DNA of 64,000 nucleotides from Trichostrongylus colubriformis (taxonomy: Eukaryota; Nematoda; Chromadorea; Rhabditida; Trichostrongylidae), in assembly GCA_963978905.1 (NCBI GenBank), contig OZ022261.1, forward strand, positions 30,253,686 to 30,317,685, written 5' to 3'. The notes beneath the pieces are model-generated. The model saw only the letters and a program-made list of their open reading frames with translations, was not told where the DNA came from and ran no database searches. Every line of letters begins with the position of its first letter. Positions within the stretch are counted from its first letter, which is position 1. Positions 22,201-29,201 of this stretch are shown in pieces. A program made the translations under genes and the position numbers.

Positions 22201-24593
22201 CCTCAAAGTGAATTTTTAGCTTAAGATTTGAGTCCATTGAAGTAGAATCTTGTGTTTCAATCAGGCCATGGAGGATTCTGATGACGAATACAGTCGTATC
22301 ACGAGGATCCTTCGCCAAGGTATGAATACTCTGATCGAAAATAAATGGTTGGCTATTTTCGGAAGAAAAATTCGAGGAATCAAAAAAGGCTAAGACTGGA
22401 CCTTCTTCATGTACCGAATCAGTTCTCCTTCGAGACAGCAAGTCGATTGAGAATTTTTTGGTTTCCAGCGGCTCTACAACCCATCACCTTCACTATTTAC
22501 ACTCTTATTTCCCCTGAGCTCCGCTAGGTAATTATTTTCTGTTGAGTCATGTTCTCCCTAGCATGTTTTTTCAGTAAAGGGTTACATACAATCGGGAGTG
22601 GCTCAGGACATCACAGCTACTTTACTGCTCCACGCGAAGTGAGTCACCGCTCGCGACGTTCCTTGCTGGTCCTATTGTATCTAGGTCTGGTAGGGTGTGT
22701 AACCTTATGTCAGAATTTGGCACCACGACGAGCGCGTGCGAAGCGGTGTGTGCAAACTGTGCGCGCCGCTATAGTTGGGTCTTAAAGCGATTACACCGTA
22801 ATGTTGGACTTGTAATCGCGTTGGGACCCAACAACACGGCACCTTTAGCTCGTCCGCATCGCTTCGCTTGCTACACGCCACGGTGCAAAACACTGACATA
22901 AGGATACGCACCCAGTGTGGCGAAATGGACCAATCTACAATAGGACCAACAGTGAACATACATGCGCGGTGAGCTAGTTCGCGCAGCCCAGTGACAAAAT
23001 TGAACAGTTCCAACGCACACTCGATGCTATAATAGGCCACGTTCATACTTTGCGATGTCGGCGGCGGCGTGGCCGCAGTGCTCTGCGTCTCCGCCCGTTC
23101 CACACTGCATCTTTACTTCCGTCGTCTCTTCACATCTCCCGTGCCATTCTACCTCGCTGCCTGTGAACGCAATCACGTCCTGCCGATGTAAAGTATGACC
23201 GCGGACTTAGGCGTAGGGGTCAGAATAGCCGAGCAGCTTCGAGAGAGTAATGTGAGCATTTTATGGGACTATGAATCCTTTTTTCCTCTAGCCGTGATAG
23301 CTATGAATTTCTTGCTTTGTTTTTCAAGGAAAGCATTTGCAGCCAGCAAAGCACTTTTATCAGTGGACACTTTGACGCGAGTGACGTCGATAACGTGTCA
23401 ACCACCTTGTAAGGAAAGGGGTGCAGGCTCGCAGTTCAATACAAAGAACCTACGTGTGTTTGCATGAATGGCTCGTCAAGTAGCCACGTTTCCGCTCTAT
23501 CTGCACTACCTCAAAACACATCCGATTGTCGATAAAATGTGGAATATGAACGACCCACATCGAATAAATCATCGTCCAAACTAACCATAAAGCAGTAAAG
23601 TTAGTCAGTTGTTAACGGCACAACATGCTGTCTTATGTGATGACGTGTGGATTTTAACGAGAAATCGACCGCAACCTTTGGTTGGACACAGGAAGCGTGT
23701 CAGAATTACAGTTCGCGTTGAAAACTATCGATAGTAAAGGATACCTATAGCGGAAAGGAAATGTGAGCCCGTAATAGGAGCTCATTCAGCGGAAAATAAA
23801 CGATGGATAGCAAAAGGAGGTCCTTTCAACGAATAGTTAAAGCTAGACAGCCAGTTCTGCGTTATGTCCACTCACACGGAGCTAACGTGCTTGACCTAGT
23901 CATGAACTAATGAGATACGAGGAACAACGATATAAAAGCAATAGAAATAGTGAAAATTCGGGACAGGTTTTCAAAAGGCATCTTTCCCTATACAACTGTG
24001 AGGCTTATCACTTAACACAATGGAAAAGGCTGTATTTCAGGGTGACTCACAGAAAAAAACGGAACAAAACTTTATAAAAAGAAGGTAGTTACGTACCACT
24101 ACGAGTTTCCATACAGGTGCCGACTCGGCTATCACAGTTGTAACTGGCGAACATCCGGCTAGTAACATCAGCTTAGTTGGAGGAGTATAGAGTAAATCAA
24201 AAAGTTGCTGAGTGGCTAGACCGGCTTGGCACTGGAAAGGTCTACTTTCTTCCGAATTTTTCGGTTTTTTCAAGTATGAACTTTAATTTACCTTCGAATT
24301 GCTTGTATTCATATGAAGGACGTAACCGGGTAATACGTCCTCTCTGTTATTCACATCTTCCAGAGCCATTTGTACAGCAGGTAAGCAAGCCTAGAAGTAA
24401 TTTCCACCTTGAGAAAGCACCCTGTCGTATAGGGTTCAACAATAAGAAAACGCATCGTCAGTACCTGGCCACCGGCCCATCCACCGGAACCGGCCTCCAT
24501 GGGAAATGTGCCGCCGATATGCAATGGTACGGGATCATCGGCATGTAATGGCCCCAAGGCCCCGACCAACACCAGCCACGACAAAACAGTCAT
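1107..24593 (-). CDS. gbb-1: GABA-B receptor subunit 1, 19 coding exons
   Basis: Class C G-protein-coupled receptor that binds GABA and, paired with subunit 2, inhibits neurons and muscle through Gi/o. I assembled the exons by matching splice sites and phases: 24593-24465, 24390-24292, 24231-24097, 19265-19168, 19017-18927, 18199-18053, 17458-17345, 17117-16930, 15654-15516, 14746-14683, 14434-14292, 13583-13494, 10761-10623, 9422-9297, 7568-7446, 6273-6189, 2690-2478, 1557-1472, 1253-1107. The product is 784 residues: signal peptide (about 1-18), Venus-flytrap domain (about 20-440), seven membrane segments (about 450-725), and a coiled coil near 755-775. Ligand-contact positions known from mammalian GABBR1 are kept: W in GGWAGGQ, S in GCSPVT and [11 protein letters not shown] in RTHPSA, Y in [11 protein letters not shown] in IGWYADTW, E in [12 protein letters not shown]. 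Those residues and [14 protein letters not shown] favour subunit 1 over subunit 2. Exon 12 has one base too many. The 3' end is less sure: exon 19 either reads to a TAG at 1107 or splices onward at 1146. Confidence 0.93.
1472..1557 (-). CDS. gbb-1: gbb-1 exon 18: TM7 and start of the tail
   Basis: Completes a valine codon, then [20 protein letters not shown] and RVPPSADE. It matches SSYITLVVLFVPKMRRLI of GABBR1. Phase 2 in, phase 0 out. Acceptor GTTTAG, donor GAG|GTGCGT. Confidence 0.92.
2478..2690 (-). CDS. gbb-1: gbb-1 exon 17: TM5, TM6, start of TM7
   Basis: Residues 638-707, the longest exon: [20 protein letters not shown], then [18 protein letters not shown] and SNFAFVAVT. It matches [20 protein letters not shown] and AIYNVAVLCLITAPV of GABBR1. 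Acceptor TTTCAG, donor ACTG|GTAAGC. Confidence 0.96.
3545..4057 (+). pseudogene. piggyBac-like transposase, N-terminal fragment
   Basis: One frame, interrupted by a TAA at 3743-3745. It is rich in acidic residues ([26 protein letters not shown]), as usual for the N-terminus of these transposases. It then reads [20 protein letters not shown], which matches the conserved F-F-x-x-E-L-x-x-x-I-V-x-E-T-N-R-Y start of the DDE_Tnp_1_7 domain. It stops soon after HFGDLSPDG, before any catalytic aspartate. Confidence 0.7.
4350..4825. mobile_element. Tc1-like miniature inverted-repeat element
   Basis: Ends CAGTAGCGGTCAAAAATATA at both termini in inverted orientation, with similarity continuing for about 50 bases, flanked by TA duplications. 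No open frame of transposase type. It holds a perfect hairpin near 4474-4507 (AGTGTTGAGATT and its complement) and a unit related to the tandem repeats at 28608-28967. Confidence 0.85.
5145..5377. repeat. GC-rich inverted-repeat element, family B
   Basis: Ends GGGTGTGTGCAGATATGACA and GGATGTGTGCAGATGACAGC are inverted copies; arms extend about 100 bases (GCGAATCGC, CGGCGCC). Open frames through it, such as Ala/Pro-rich ones, are by-products of GC content. In gbb-1 intron 16. Confidence 0.75.
6189..6273 (-). CDS. gbb-1: gbb-1 exon 16: extracellular loop 2
   Basis: Residues 609-636 plus one base: [20 protein letters not shown] then SSHQEVWI. It matches EEPKEDIDVSILPQLEHC of GABBR1, including the partner disulphide cysteine. 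Acceptor TTTCAG, donor ATAG|GTGGGT. Confidence 0.93.
7446..7568 (-). CDS. gbb-1: gbb-1 exon 15: TM4
   Basis: Residues 568-608: [19 protein letters not shown], then [11 protein letters not shown]. It matches [27 protein letters not shown]. Exactly 41 codons, donor CTG|GTGAGC. Confidence 0.94.
8294..8520. repeat. Inverted-repeat element, family A
   Basis: Arms include GACGCGATGCGTGCGAACTA and, inverted, CGGGACCCAACTACACACGG with GCTGGGTCCTGAGGCGATTG. In gbb-1 intron 14. Confidence 0.65.
9297..9422 (-). CDS. gbb-1: gbb-1 exon 14: TM3 and intracellular loop 2
   Basis: Residues 526-567: [20 protein letters not shown] then [21 protein letters not shown] aligns with SLGYGSMFTKIWW of GABBR1. Exactly 42 codons, donor GAG|GTATTC. 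Confidence 0.94.
9547..9697. repeat. Inverted-repeat element, family C, gbb-1 intron 13
   Basis: GAAGACACTCGAGCTGGGTC at the left pairs with CAAGACACTCGATTTGGATC (complement) at the right. The family consensus end is GGACACTCGAATNGGGTCAC. Confidence 0.65.
10130..10240. repeat. Family C fragment, gbb-1 intron 13
   Basis: Only the right end is clear: GACCCGATTCGAGTGTCCTG then TCGCACACGC. Similar single-ended fragments are seen near 11690-11755, 12945-12995 and 56345-56440. Confidence 0.45.
10623..10761 (-). CDS. gbb-1: gbb-1 exon 13: intracellular loop 1, TM2, start of TM3
   Basis: Residues 480-525: [11 protein letters not shown], then [17 protein letters not shown] and FSILCH. It matches the family's YIQNSQPNLNN...GCSLALAAVFPLGL...FVCQ. 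The cysteine near the end is the conserved extracellular disulphide cysteine of class C receptors. Donor CAT|GTAAGT. Confidence 0.93.
10901..11284. repeat. Foldback element, gbb-1 intron 12
   Basis: Two long inverted arms, about 10901-11067 and 11116-11284, from TGTGTATTGAACAATGTGG to its complement, with shared TTTTTGAGCC, GCGCCTTTCTCA and AAATCCTATCGA. The spacer is about 50 bases. One solitary end of the same family is at 32601-32634 (TCTCACATTGTTCAATACAT). Confidence 0.8.
11530..11593. repeat. Perfect palindrome, 31-base arms
   Basis: Arms 11530-11560 and 11563-11593 are exact inverted copies around GG. Each begins TTTCGCTCAGTCACATATAG. No mismatch, unlike every other inverted repeat here. 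Confidence 0.95.
11594..11640. repeat. Direct repeat of 18 bases next to the palindrome
   Basis: GGACACTTGACCTTGGTC occurs at 11594-11611 and 11623-11640, separated by 11 bases, immediately after the palindrome. Confidence 0.9.
13494..13583 (-). CDS. gbb-1: gbb-1 exon 12: TM1, with one extra base
   Basis: Exon 11 ends in phase 0 and exon 13 begins with one base completing a codon, so this exon should be 89 bases; it is 90. Read from the acceptor it gives LYYSVAVF and then loses the frame after a run of six Ts. With five Ts the remainder reads [20 protein letters not shown], a good TM1. The extra base is within about 13559-13564. Confidence 0.85.
14292..14434 (-). CDS. gbb-1: gbb-1 exon 11: end of ligand domain
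   Basis: Completes Asn402 and encodes 403-449: [39 protein letters not shown]. It matches the membrane-proximal strand of GABBR1 (IGYYDST...W...PPADQT). It ends at a codon boundary before GTGCGG. Confidence 0.94.
14476..14652. repeat. Inverted-repeat element, family C, gbb-1 intron 10
   Basis: GGGTGCGCGACAAGACACTC at the left and GGGTATGTGACAGGACACCT (complement) at the right. It fills 177 of the intron's 248 bases. Confidence 0.7.
14683..14746 (-). CDS. gbb-1: gbb-1 exon 10: short ligand-domain exon
   Basis: 21 codons plus one base: [20 protein letters not shown], matching GHVVFDASGSR...IEQLQ of GABBR1. Acceptor TTTCAG, donor AAA|GTGAGT. Confidence 0.92.
15516..15654 (-). CDS. gbb-1: gbb-1 exon 9: ligand domain
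   Basis: Completes Trp334 and encodes [16 protein letters not shown] and [18 protein letters not shown], then FKGVS. It matches the family's ALALALNKT...LEDFNYNNQ...FEGVSG. NCT is a potential glycosylation site. Donor TCG|GTAAG. Confidence 0.93.
16930..17117 (-). CDS. gbb-1: gbb-1 exon 8: ligand domain, [14 protein letters not shown]
   Basis: Residues 272-333 plus two bases of Trp334. It ends in [14 protein letters not shown], diagnostic of subunit 1. The glutamate aligns with the GABA-contact glutamate of GABBR1. Confidence 0.95.
17180..17325. repeat. Inverted-repeat element, family C, gbb-1 intron 7
   Basis: GCATCAGGACACTCTAACTG and GCATCAGGACAGACCAGCTG (complement). It fills 146 of the intron's 227 bases, ending 18 bases inside the 5' splice site. 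Confidence 0.7.
17345..17458 (-). CDS. gbb-1: gbb-1 exon 7: ligand domain, IGWYADTW
   Basis: Residues 234-271, with [17 protein letters not shown] and LNCTAEQ. The tryptophan of IGWYAD contacts ligand in the mammalian receptor, and NCT is a potential glycosylation site. Exactly 38 codons. Confidence 0.95.
18053..18199 (-). CDS. gbb-1: gbb-1 exon 6: ligand domain, [14 protein letters not shown]
   Basis: Residues 185-233: [15 protein letters not shown], then [20 protein letters not shown]. The tyrosine in GLFY is a ligand-contact position in GABBR1. Exactly 49 codons, phase 0 at both ends. Confidence 0.94.
18316..18458. repeat. Inverted-repeat element, family C, gbb-1 intron 5
   Basis: GGGCGTGTGATAGGACACTC and GGGTGTGCGACAGGACATTC (complement) are near-perfect inverted ends about 35 bases long. 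It is the best-preserved copy. Confidence 0.8.
18927..19017 (-). CDS. gbb-1: gbb-1 exon 5: ligand domain
   Basis: Completes Arg154 and encodes 155-184, including [14 protein letters not shown] and [12 protein letters not shown], which aligns with the family's LFEKWGWKK...EVFTST segment. Acceptor CTTCAG, donor GAG|GTACAA. Confidence 0.92.
19168..19265 (-). CDS. gbb-1: gbb-1 exon 4: ligand domain, YGASSPALS and RTHPSA
   Basis: Residues 122-153 plus two bases of an arginine codon. It carries [12 protein letters not shown] and LFRTHPSA, which hold the conserved ligand-contact serine and histidine. It follows a 4.8-kb intron, the longest in the gene. Confidence 0.93.
19683..19834. repeat. Inverted-repeat element, family C, gbb-1 intron 3
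   Basis: CAGCACACTCGAACAGGGTC at the left and CAGAACACTTCATTTGGGTC (complement) at the right. Confidence 0.6.
22691..22912. repeat. Inverted-repeat element, family A
   Basis: Ends GGGTGTGTAACCTTATGTCA and GGGTGCGTATCCTTATGTCA (complement) are inverted; the centre has AGTTGGGTCTTAAAGCGATT. In gbb-1 intron 3. Confidence 0.75.
24097..24231 (-). CDS. gbb-1: gbb-1 exon 3: ligand domain, GCSPVT motif
   Basis: Residues 77-121, with [15 protein letters not shown] and [19 protein letters not shown]. The first serine after GC corresponds to a GABA-binding serine of GABBR1. The second serine of the mammalian GCSS motif is proline here. Phase 0 at both ends. Confidence 0.92.
24292..24390 (-). CDS. gbb-1: gbb-1 exon 2: ligand domain
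   Basis: Residues 44-76, beginning [18 protein letters not shown], which matches the family pattern for the first helix of the flytrap lobe. Acceptor TTCTAG, donor GTAAAT, phase 0 at both ends. Flanked by introns of 74 and 60 bases, the shortest in the gene. Confidence 0.9.
24465..24593 (-). CDS. gbb-1: gbb-1 exon 1: signal peptide and start of ligand domain
   Basis: Residues 1-43. A hydrophobic leader ([17 protein letters not shown]) is followed by LHIGGTFPM and GGWAGGQ, matching the first strand and ligand-contact loop of GABBR1. The ATG is chosen because it starts the leader and lies 22 bases after an acceptor-like site. Donor CAG|GTACTG, phase 0. Confidence 0.88.
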
Positions 24594-24600
24594 AGACGCA

Positions 24601-24625
24601 TAGCTATGCCGTATACTGCAACAGA
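24601..24625 (-). promoter_or_regulatory. Putative spliced-leader acceptor of gbb-1
   Basis: On the minus strand CCTCTGTTGCAG ends at 24616 and is followed by 22 bases of leader before the ATG at 24593. It fits a trans-splice acceptor, or a 5' untranslated exon junction. Confidence 0.5.
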
Positions 24626-24701
24626 GGAATATGTAGAAAGACCCGTCAAGTCAAAAAATACGAAAGCAGCAGCTGCTAGATAGCTGTACGAATTGTTCGT
24701 C

Positions 24702-24840
24702 AGATCAGGAAATCGTAACACGATGTACGACGCACCTTATTTTAAGCGCAGGGCCAGCAATCGCTTTAGGACCCATCTACTTACATCGCCCCTAGCTCGC
24801 ACGTGTACGCGTAGCATGGTGCGTTGCGATTTCCTGACCT
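24702..24840. repeat. Inverted-repeat element, family A
   Basis: GGTCAGGAAATCGCAACGCA (complement of the right end) pairs with GATCAGGAAATCGTAACACG at the left. It lies about 90 bases upstream of the putative gbb-1 leader acceptor, so it may overlap the promoter. Confidence 0.6.
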
Positions 24841-26059
24841 ATTGATGCAATCTCACGATCTACAGAAGACAGAATCACTGAAGAAGCATAATAATGCTAG
24901 AAGGAGATTAGAGCCTTGTGATCGCTGTTAGTAATCGCTAGTCTAAGCGATTACTGGAAGACAGCAGAGGTTGAAACAAATCGTCAAAGGGGGTCATTCC
25001 AGCCCAGTAATGATTTCTGTGAACATTGTAGACAAAGAGGAAATTCCTGTTGGAATCAAGCAAAACGATAGTGCACAGCTTGGGTTTACGGGGAATCAGA
25101 AAGCTCAAAGGACGCTGAGGATTCCGAATTCCCTGTCCTTTCCTCAATTCGGGCTGCTAATGTTCCCAGGCGACGCTCGAAATATGAAAGTGTAAAGGCA
25201 GGACAACGCAAAAAGTTGTTATAGTGTGTACATAGAGATGACATAATGTTGTGACATGACGAGAGGTGATGGCTATCTCATCCCATAATCGAGGCAAAAA
25301 CTTCTGTAAAATCCGCAAAAAAACACGTAAATAAACAAGTTAACTAAACGAAAACAGTATAAAGGCTGCAAGGACCGGGGTCGGTTGAAACAGTAACTCA
25401 ATGTTGTATTGGGCTGGATACTCATAAGTACCACAGGTAGTCATTTGTTAATAGGAATACTTGAGGGGTAGCAGAAGAGAGCCAAATTTTCCGGTTCACT
25501 TGAGAATGCCGAAATTCAACGTGAGCCATATCTTGTTTTAGCCCTTGATTAATCACATAAATATGGAGCGATGATCAGAGTGACGGCCGGAACATGTTCC
25601 CTCCTTTACGATTTAAGTTCTATGTTTATGTGAGTTTATGTGAAAGTGAGGAGGGCAAATGCGCGCCCTCACCCCGTCCAAGTGGTGAATGACCCGAGAT
25701 GTCACCTCCCTCCCACTTTCTGGCCGCCACGATCACCGCTATCGGCCCGCGATGACGACAACGACGGCGCCGGCATTCGATAATCCCACATGTTGGCCCA
25801 TCAAAGATAATGGTAGCGAATTATCATTTATTACAACGCATATCGTATCATGAAAACACGCAGCCAATGAAAGTAAATGATCGAGTTTCCAGGTTTCTCC
25901 GGTCACAACACACAGAATTAGCAGACGACAGCGCCATTTCCCACGTGGGAAACCTATCAGATCCATTATATGAGAAGTATGGTGAGCCATAGATCACAGT
26001 CCTGAGGAAAGTCTTCGACAGCATGTAACCATGCGATTTCGCAAAGATGAGGTGCAGTG

Positions 26060-26202
26060 TTAGGGCAGAAAGTCGCAATGCGCCTTGCGGCGTGCGACGC
26101 GATGCGTGCGAGCTAGGGGGCAGTGTGTAGTTTAGTCCCAAGACGATCACCGTGTCCCAATTAGCACGAGTACACCACGTCGCGATTTCTTGCTCTAACG
26201 AC
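26060..26202. repeat. Inverted-repeat element, family A
   Basis: GTTAGGGCAGAAAGTCGC and its inverted counterpart at the right (GTTAGAGCAAGAAATCGCGA) bracket GCGACGCGATGCGTGCGAGC. Confidence 0.6.
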
Positions 26203-26693
26203 AATTATTTCCTAAGAACAACTGTCTTACTACGAGAAGATAGAAGGGACTAGTTTTGGCTGATGGTCATATGTATAATACCCAATTTTAGTGAACAATT
26301 TGCGATCCGAAGTGATCCTCATACCGCCACTTTGCCCTCAACACAGGTTACAAGGTATTTATTTGTTAAGATGGAATTTCAGCGATTTCATTGAGAAAAG
26401 GGGAGAGCCGCGTGATTGGAGCAGAAAATCCTCGAACACTCAAGATGGCGATCCTAAACTGAGCATTTAAAGTCCATTCGAGGATCTTACAAATATAGTT
26501 ATCAGTAAACGTGATAACAAAAGTTTTGGCGCCAATCAATGGCTTCTACAGGATGCCCCACGTGTTCCAGTTCCATTCAACTCGTGGTGGCAGGTAAGTA
26601 TGATTAAGCTTATACAATGAATTGTGGGGGCCAGTCGATGTACAAGTCAGTGGCTTATCCTCTCATACGAGCCTGCTACCATTTAACCTAACC

Positions 26694-26938
26694 GGGTGTG
26701 TGCAGACATGACAGCGAATCGCTTGGCCGCCCGCGACGAGCGGCGCGGCGGGTGCGAGTGCCAGTGGCAGGGCATGGCAGCCTTCGAGCGAGGCAGTTTG
26801 GCGTGGGTGGAGGCGCGGAGCTGACGCAGCCACGCTCTGCCGGGCTGCCAAGAGCAATCGATTCGCAAGTGGTACTGTTGGCGCCGCGAGCGGGACGCCG
26901 CGAAGCGATTCGCTGGCATATCTGCACACACACACCCC
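26694..26938. repeat. GC-rich inverted-repeat element, family B
   Basis: Second copy, in reverse orientation relative to 5145-5377. Ends GGGTGTGTGCAGACATGACA and GGTGTGTGTGTGCAGATATG. It is intergenic, between the two genes. Confidence 0.75.
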
Positions 26939-27869
26939 ACCCCGGAGGAATGGAAGGCTTGGTTGGCCTGGGCGGGCGTTGAACGGGTGTCACACTTATC
27001 ACTACATCACATCCCATAGTTAACTAGTTAACGTAGTGCATGACATTAGCATGAGTAGCAAATTACATGGGCAGGCCTTCTCCAACATGTGCGGAACCTG
27101 TGGTAGCAGCGCCCACTATTATGGTGAATCCGCGCAGCCGATCTCTGGTGGATTTCCTTTAGAAGCAGTGAAAAAGTTTGAAGAGCAAATCACCGAGGTC
27201 GCAGAAACCATATTCAAGCAATACAGAGCGTCAGAATTCGAAAAAATATGTCTCAATTTAATATGGAGTTCGGCGTTGCACGTTACTGATCCAAGAGGTG
27301 TTATTGACATGAAATGAGGAACATAAAATACAAAAAGAAATCGGCACCAACACCACGCGTGACACCATTTTCCAGGAGAAAAATAGTTCTCCTGAAGGAG
27401 AAAGAAGGAAAAATTTGCTTCAAAAAACCTCGGCGCTTTAGATAGATATGAATTCTACGATGTCTGAAACTTCAAAAAGAGTGAGCTGTGCAGTTATTAA
27501 TGCGATCGTTTCTGCTCTGAAATATTCAGAGACAACTCTAACCAACAAAATTATGTCGAAAGGGATTTCACTTTGTATTCATGTTTCCTGATTCACGCAG
27601 TAACACTTCTAAAATCAGGATCAAGCGCGAGGAAAGTTTTTAGGAAAAAACACCCTCCCTTAAAAGTACCCGCCCTGTCCGACGATCCGACAAAACCACC
27701 CCTCACCCCATACGACTGCTGTTGTTGGTATATGAAAGTACTGTCCTTTGAGGAAGGACAAAAAAGCAGATCCATAGAATTGCTTAATATACATAACTTA
27801 TGATTATCGACTGGAAATTTTTTTGGAGAACCGACTGTTTCCGAAATCCTTAAAAGATTAGAGATTTAC

Positions 27870-28025
27870 GGGCCAAAGTGGAGATGTAATAGCCCTCAAC
27901 TTTTCAATGTCACTATCCATTGTCCGGATCTGTCGAAAATGCAGAAAATGAAAACGAAAAAAAGAGTGAAAAATGTCTTTGATAGACCACGCAATCTACA
28001 ACGCCACGCCAATATCGCCAATATG
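27870..28025. repeat. Dispersed repeat, copy 1
   Basis: GAAAATGCAGAAAATGAAAA, then TTTGATAGACCACGC and ATCGCCAATATG, are shared with 43850-43970. Confidence 0.5.
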
Positions 28026-28607
28026 GCAGATGTAATTACCGCATTGCAGCACTCATTTGATCACATGGAAACCTGGCTGAAAGCTCTACACGAGTACGAC
28101 GGGAAAGAGATACGAAAAAGCTAGACGAAACACGTATACGAGATATTACGAAAATTCCTAGCACACTGTCCAGTACTCAAGAACGAATAAACCCCCACTG
28201 CAGTTGTGCACTGGTACTTTAAATGTGGGAAAGTACGGAAAAATAAACTGAAAGTTTTGAAAACGTGGACTGGTATGACGGAGCGGTCATGCCATTTTTA
28301 CGACTCGAATTGATATATTTAGCCAGTAGAAATTGCATGGATGCTACAATATGTACTTAGTTCCAATAATCAGTGGGAATTGGATGCAAGGCTTCAAAAA
28401 ACAAGTTAAAATCTACTATCCATTCGTGAAAGTTCAAATATCTTTAGGAATACTTCTCCTGAATTTCTGCCGTGTTCAGCCACTGATGATGTTCAAATTA
28501 TCTCACGTACGGATGGTCAAAGATCGTTCATTTTTTTTGTGTTTTAAGGGCAAATGTTATTCATGGAATGAAATATTGTTGCTGAGAAGGTCACGATAGA
28601 AGGCTGA

Positions 28608-28967
28608 AAAATTATTTAACTAAAATTTCTGATACGATACAACCTTCCAAAAAAACTTAAGAAGCCATAAAAAGCTCAAAACTACGAAACGGGCATTGTA
28701 CAGAAAGTAACACGGAATAAGGCTAGGACTCTGTTACACTGGACATTGGGAATCATACGTGCTGGTGCAGCAGAGCGATGAACCCAAAATATTTAACTAA
28801 TATTTCTTATATACCACAACCTTCCAAAAAAACTCAATCAGCCATAAAAAGCTCAAAACTAACGGATCGGACAGGTGTACGAAAGATAACGCGGAATAAG
28901 GGATTTCGATACAATGGACATTTGTTAATTTGCGTAGTAGATGCAGCAGAGCGATGAGCCACCCTCT
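28608..28967. repeat. Tandem duplication, two units of about 180 bases
   Basis: 28608-28787 and 28788-28967 share ACCTTCCAAAAAAACT, GCCATAAAAAGCTCAAAACT and GCAGAGCGATGA. A related unit is inside the Tc1-like element at about 4515-4640. Confidence 0.75.
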
Positions 28968-29009
28968 AAATAAGGAGGACAAAATTACCGATCATCTGGA
29001 TGAAAATTA

Positions 29010-29201
29010 GTGTGCGTCATAAAGACAGAAAATTCGCATCGCGGCATGCGACGCGATCGTGCCTAAAATGAGGCGTAGAGGACGGTGCCGGCTTTAGGGC
29101 CCAACTATGCGGCGATTCTGGTCGAGATTCTAGCTTCTAGCATTGTGTAGCACCCCGCACGCCACGTTCCGATCACCTGTCCTGTCCATTATACACCCAG
29201 T
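29010..29201. repeat. Inverted-repeat element, family A
   Basis: GTGTGCGTCATAAAGACAGA at the left and ATGGACAGGACAGGTGATCG (complement) at the right. The inside has GCGGCATGCGACGCGATCGT and GGGCCCAACTATGCGGCGAT. Confidence 0.5.

Larger units (their letters stand above)
19266..24096. other. gbb-1 intron 3, 4.8 kb
   Basis: Contains family C at 19683-19834, a poly-C run at 19979-19987 and family A at 22691-22912. 20560-21110 is GC-richer and looks like decayed coding sequence on the minus strand ([15 protein letters not shown]), but I cannot assign it. 21547-21831 on the plus strand is a 94-codon frame of unknown meaning. Confidence 0.5.

Noticed and set aside
26663..27017. Overlapping Ala/Pro/Arg-rich open frames on both strands
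   Set aside because: They coincide with the family B inverted repeat; the same peptides recur at 5145-5377 and 44553-44771 on opposite strands.
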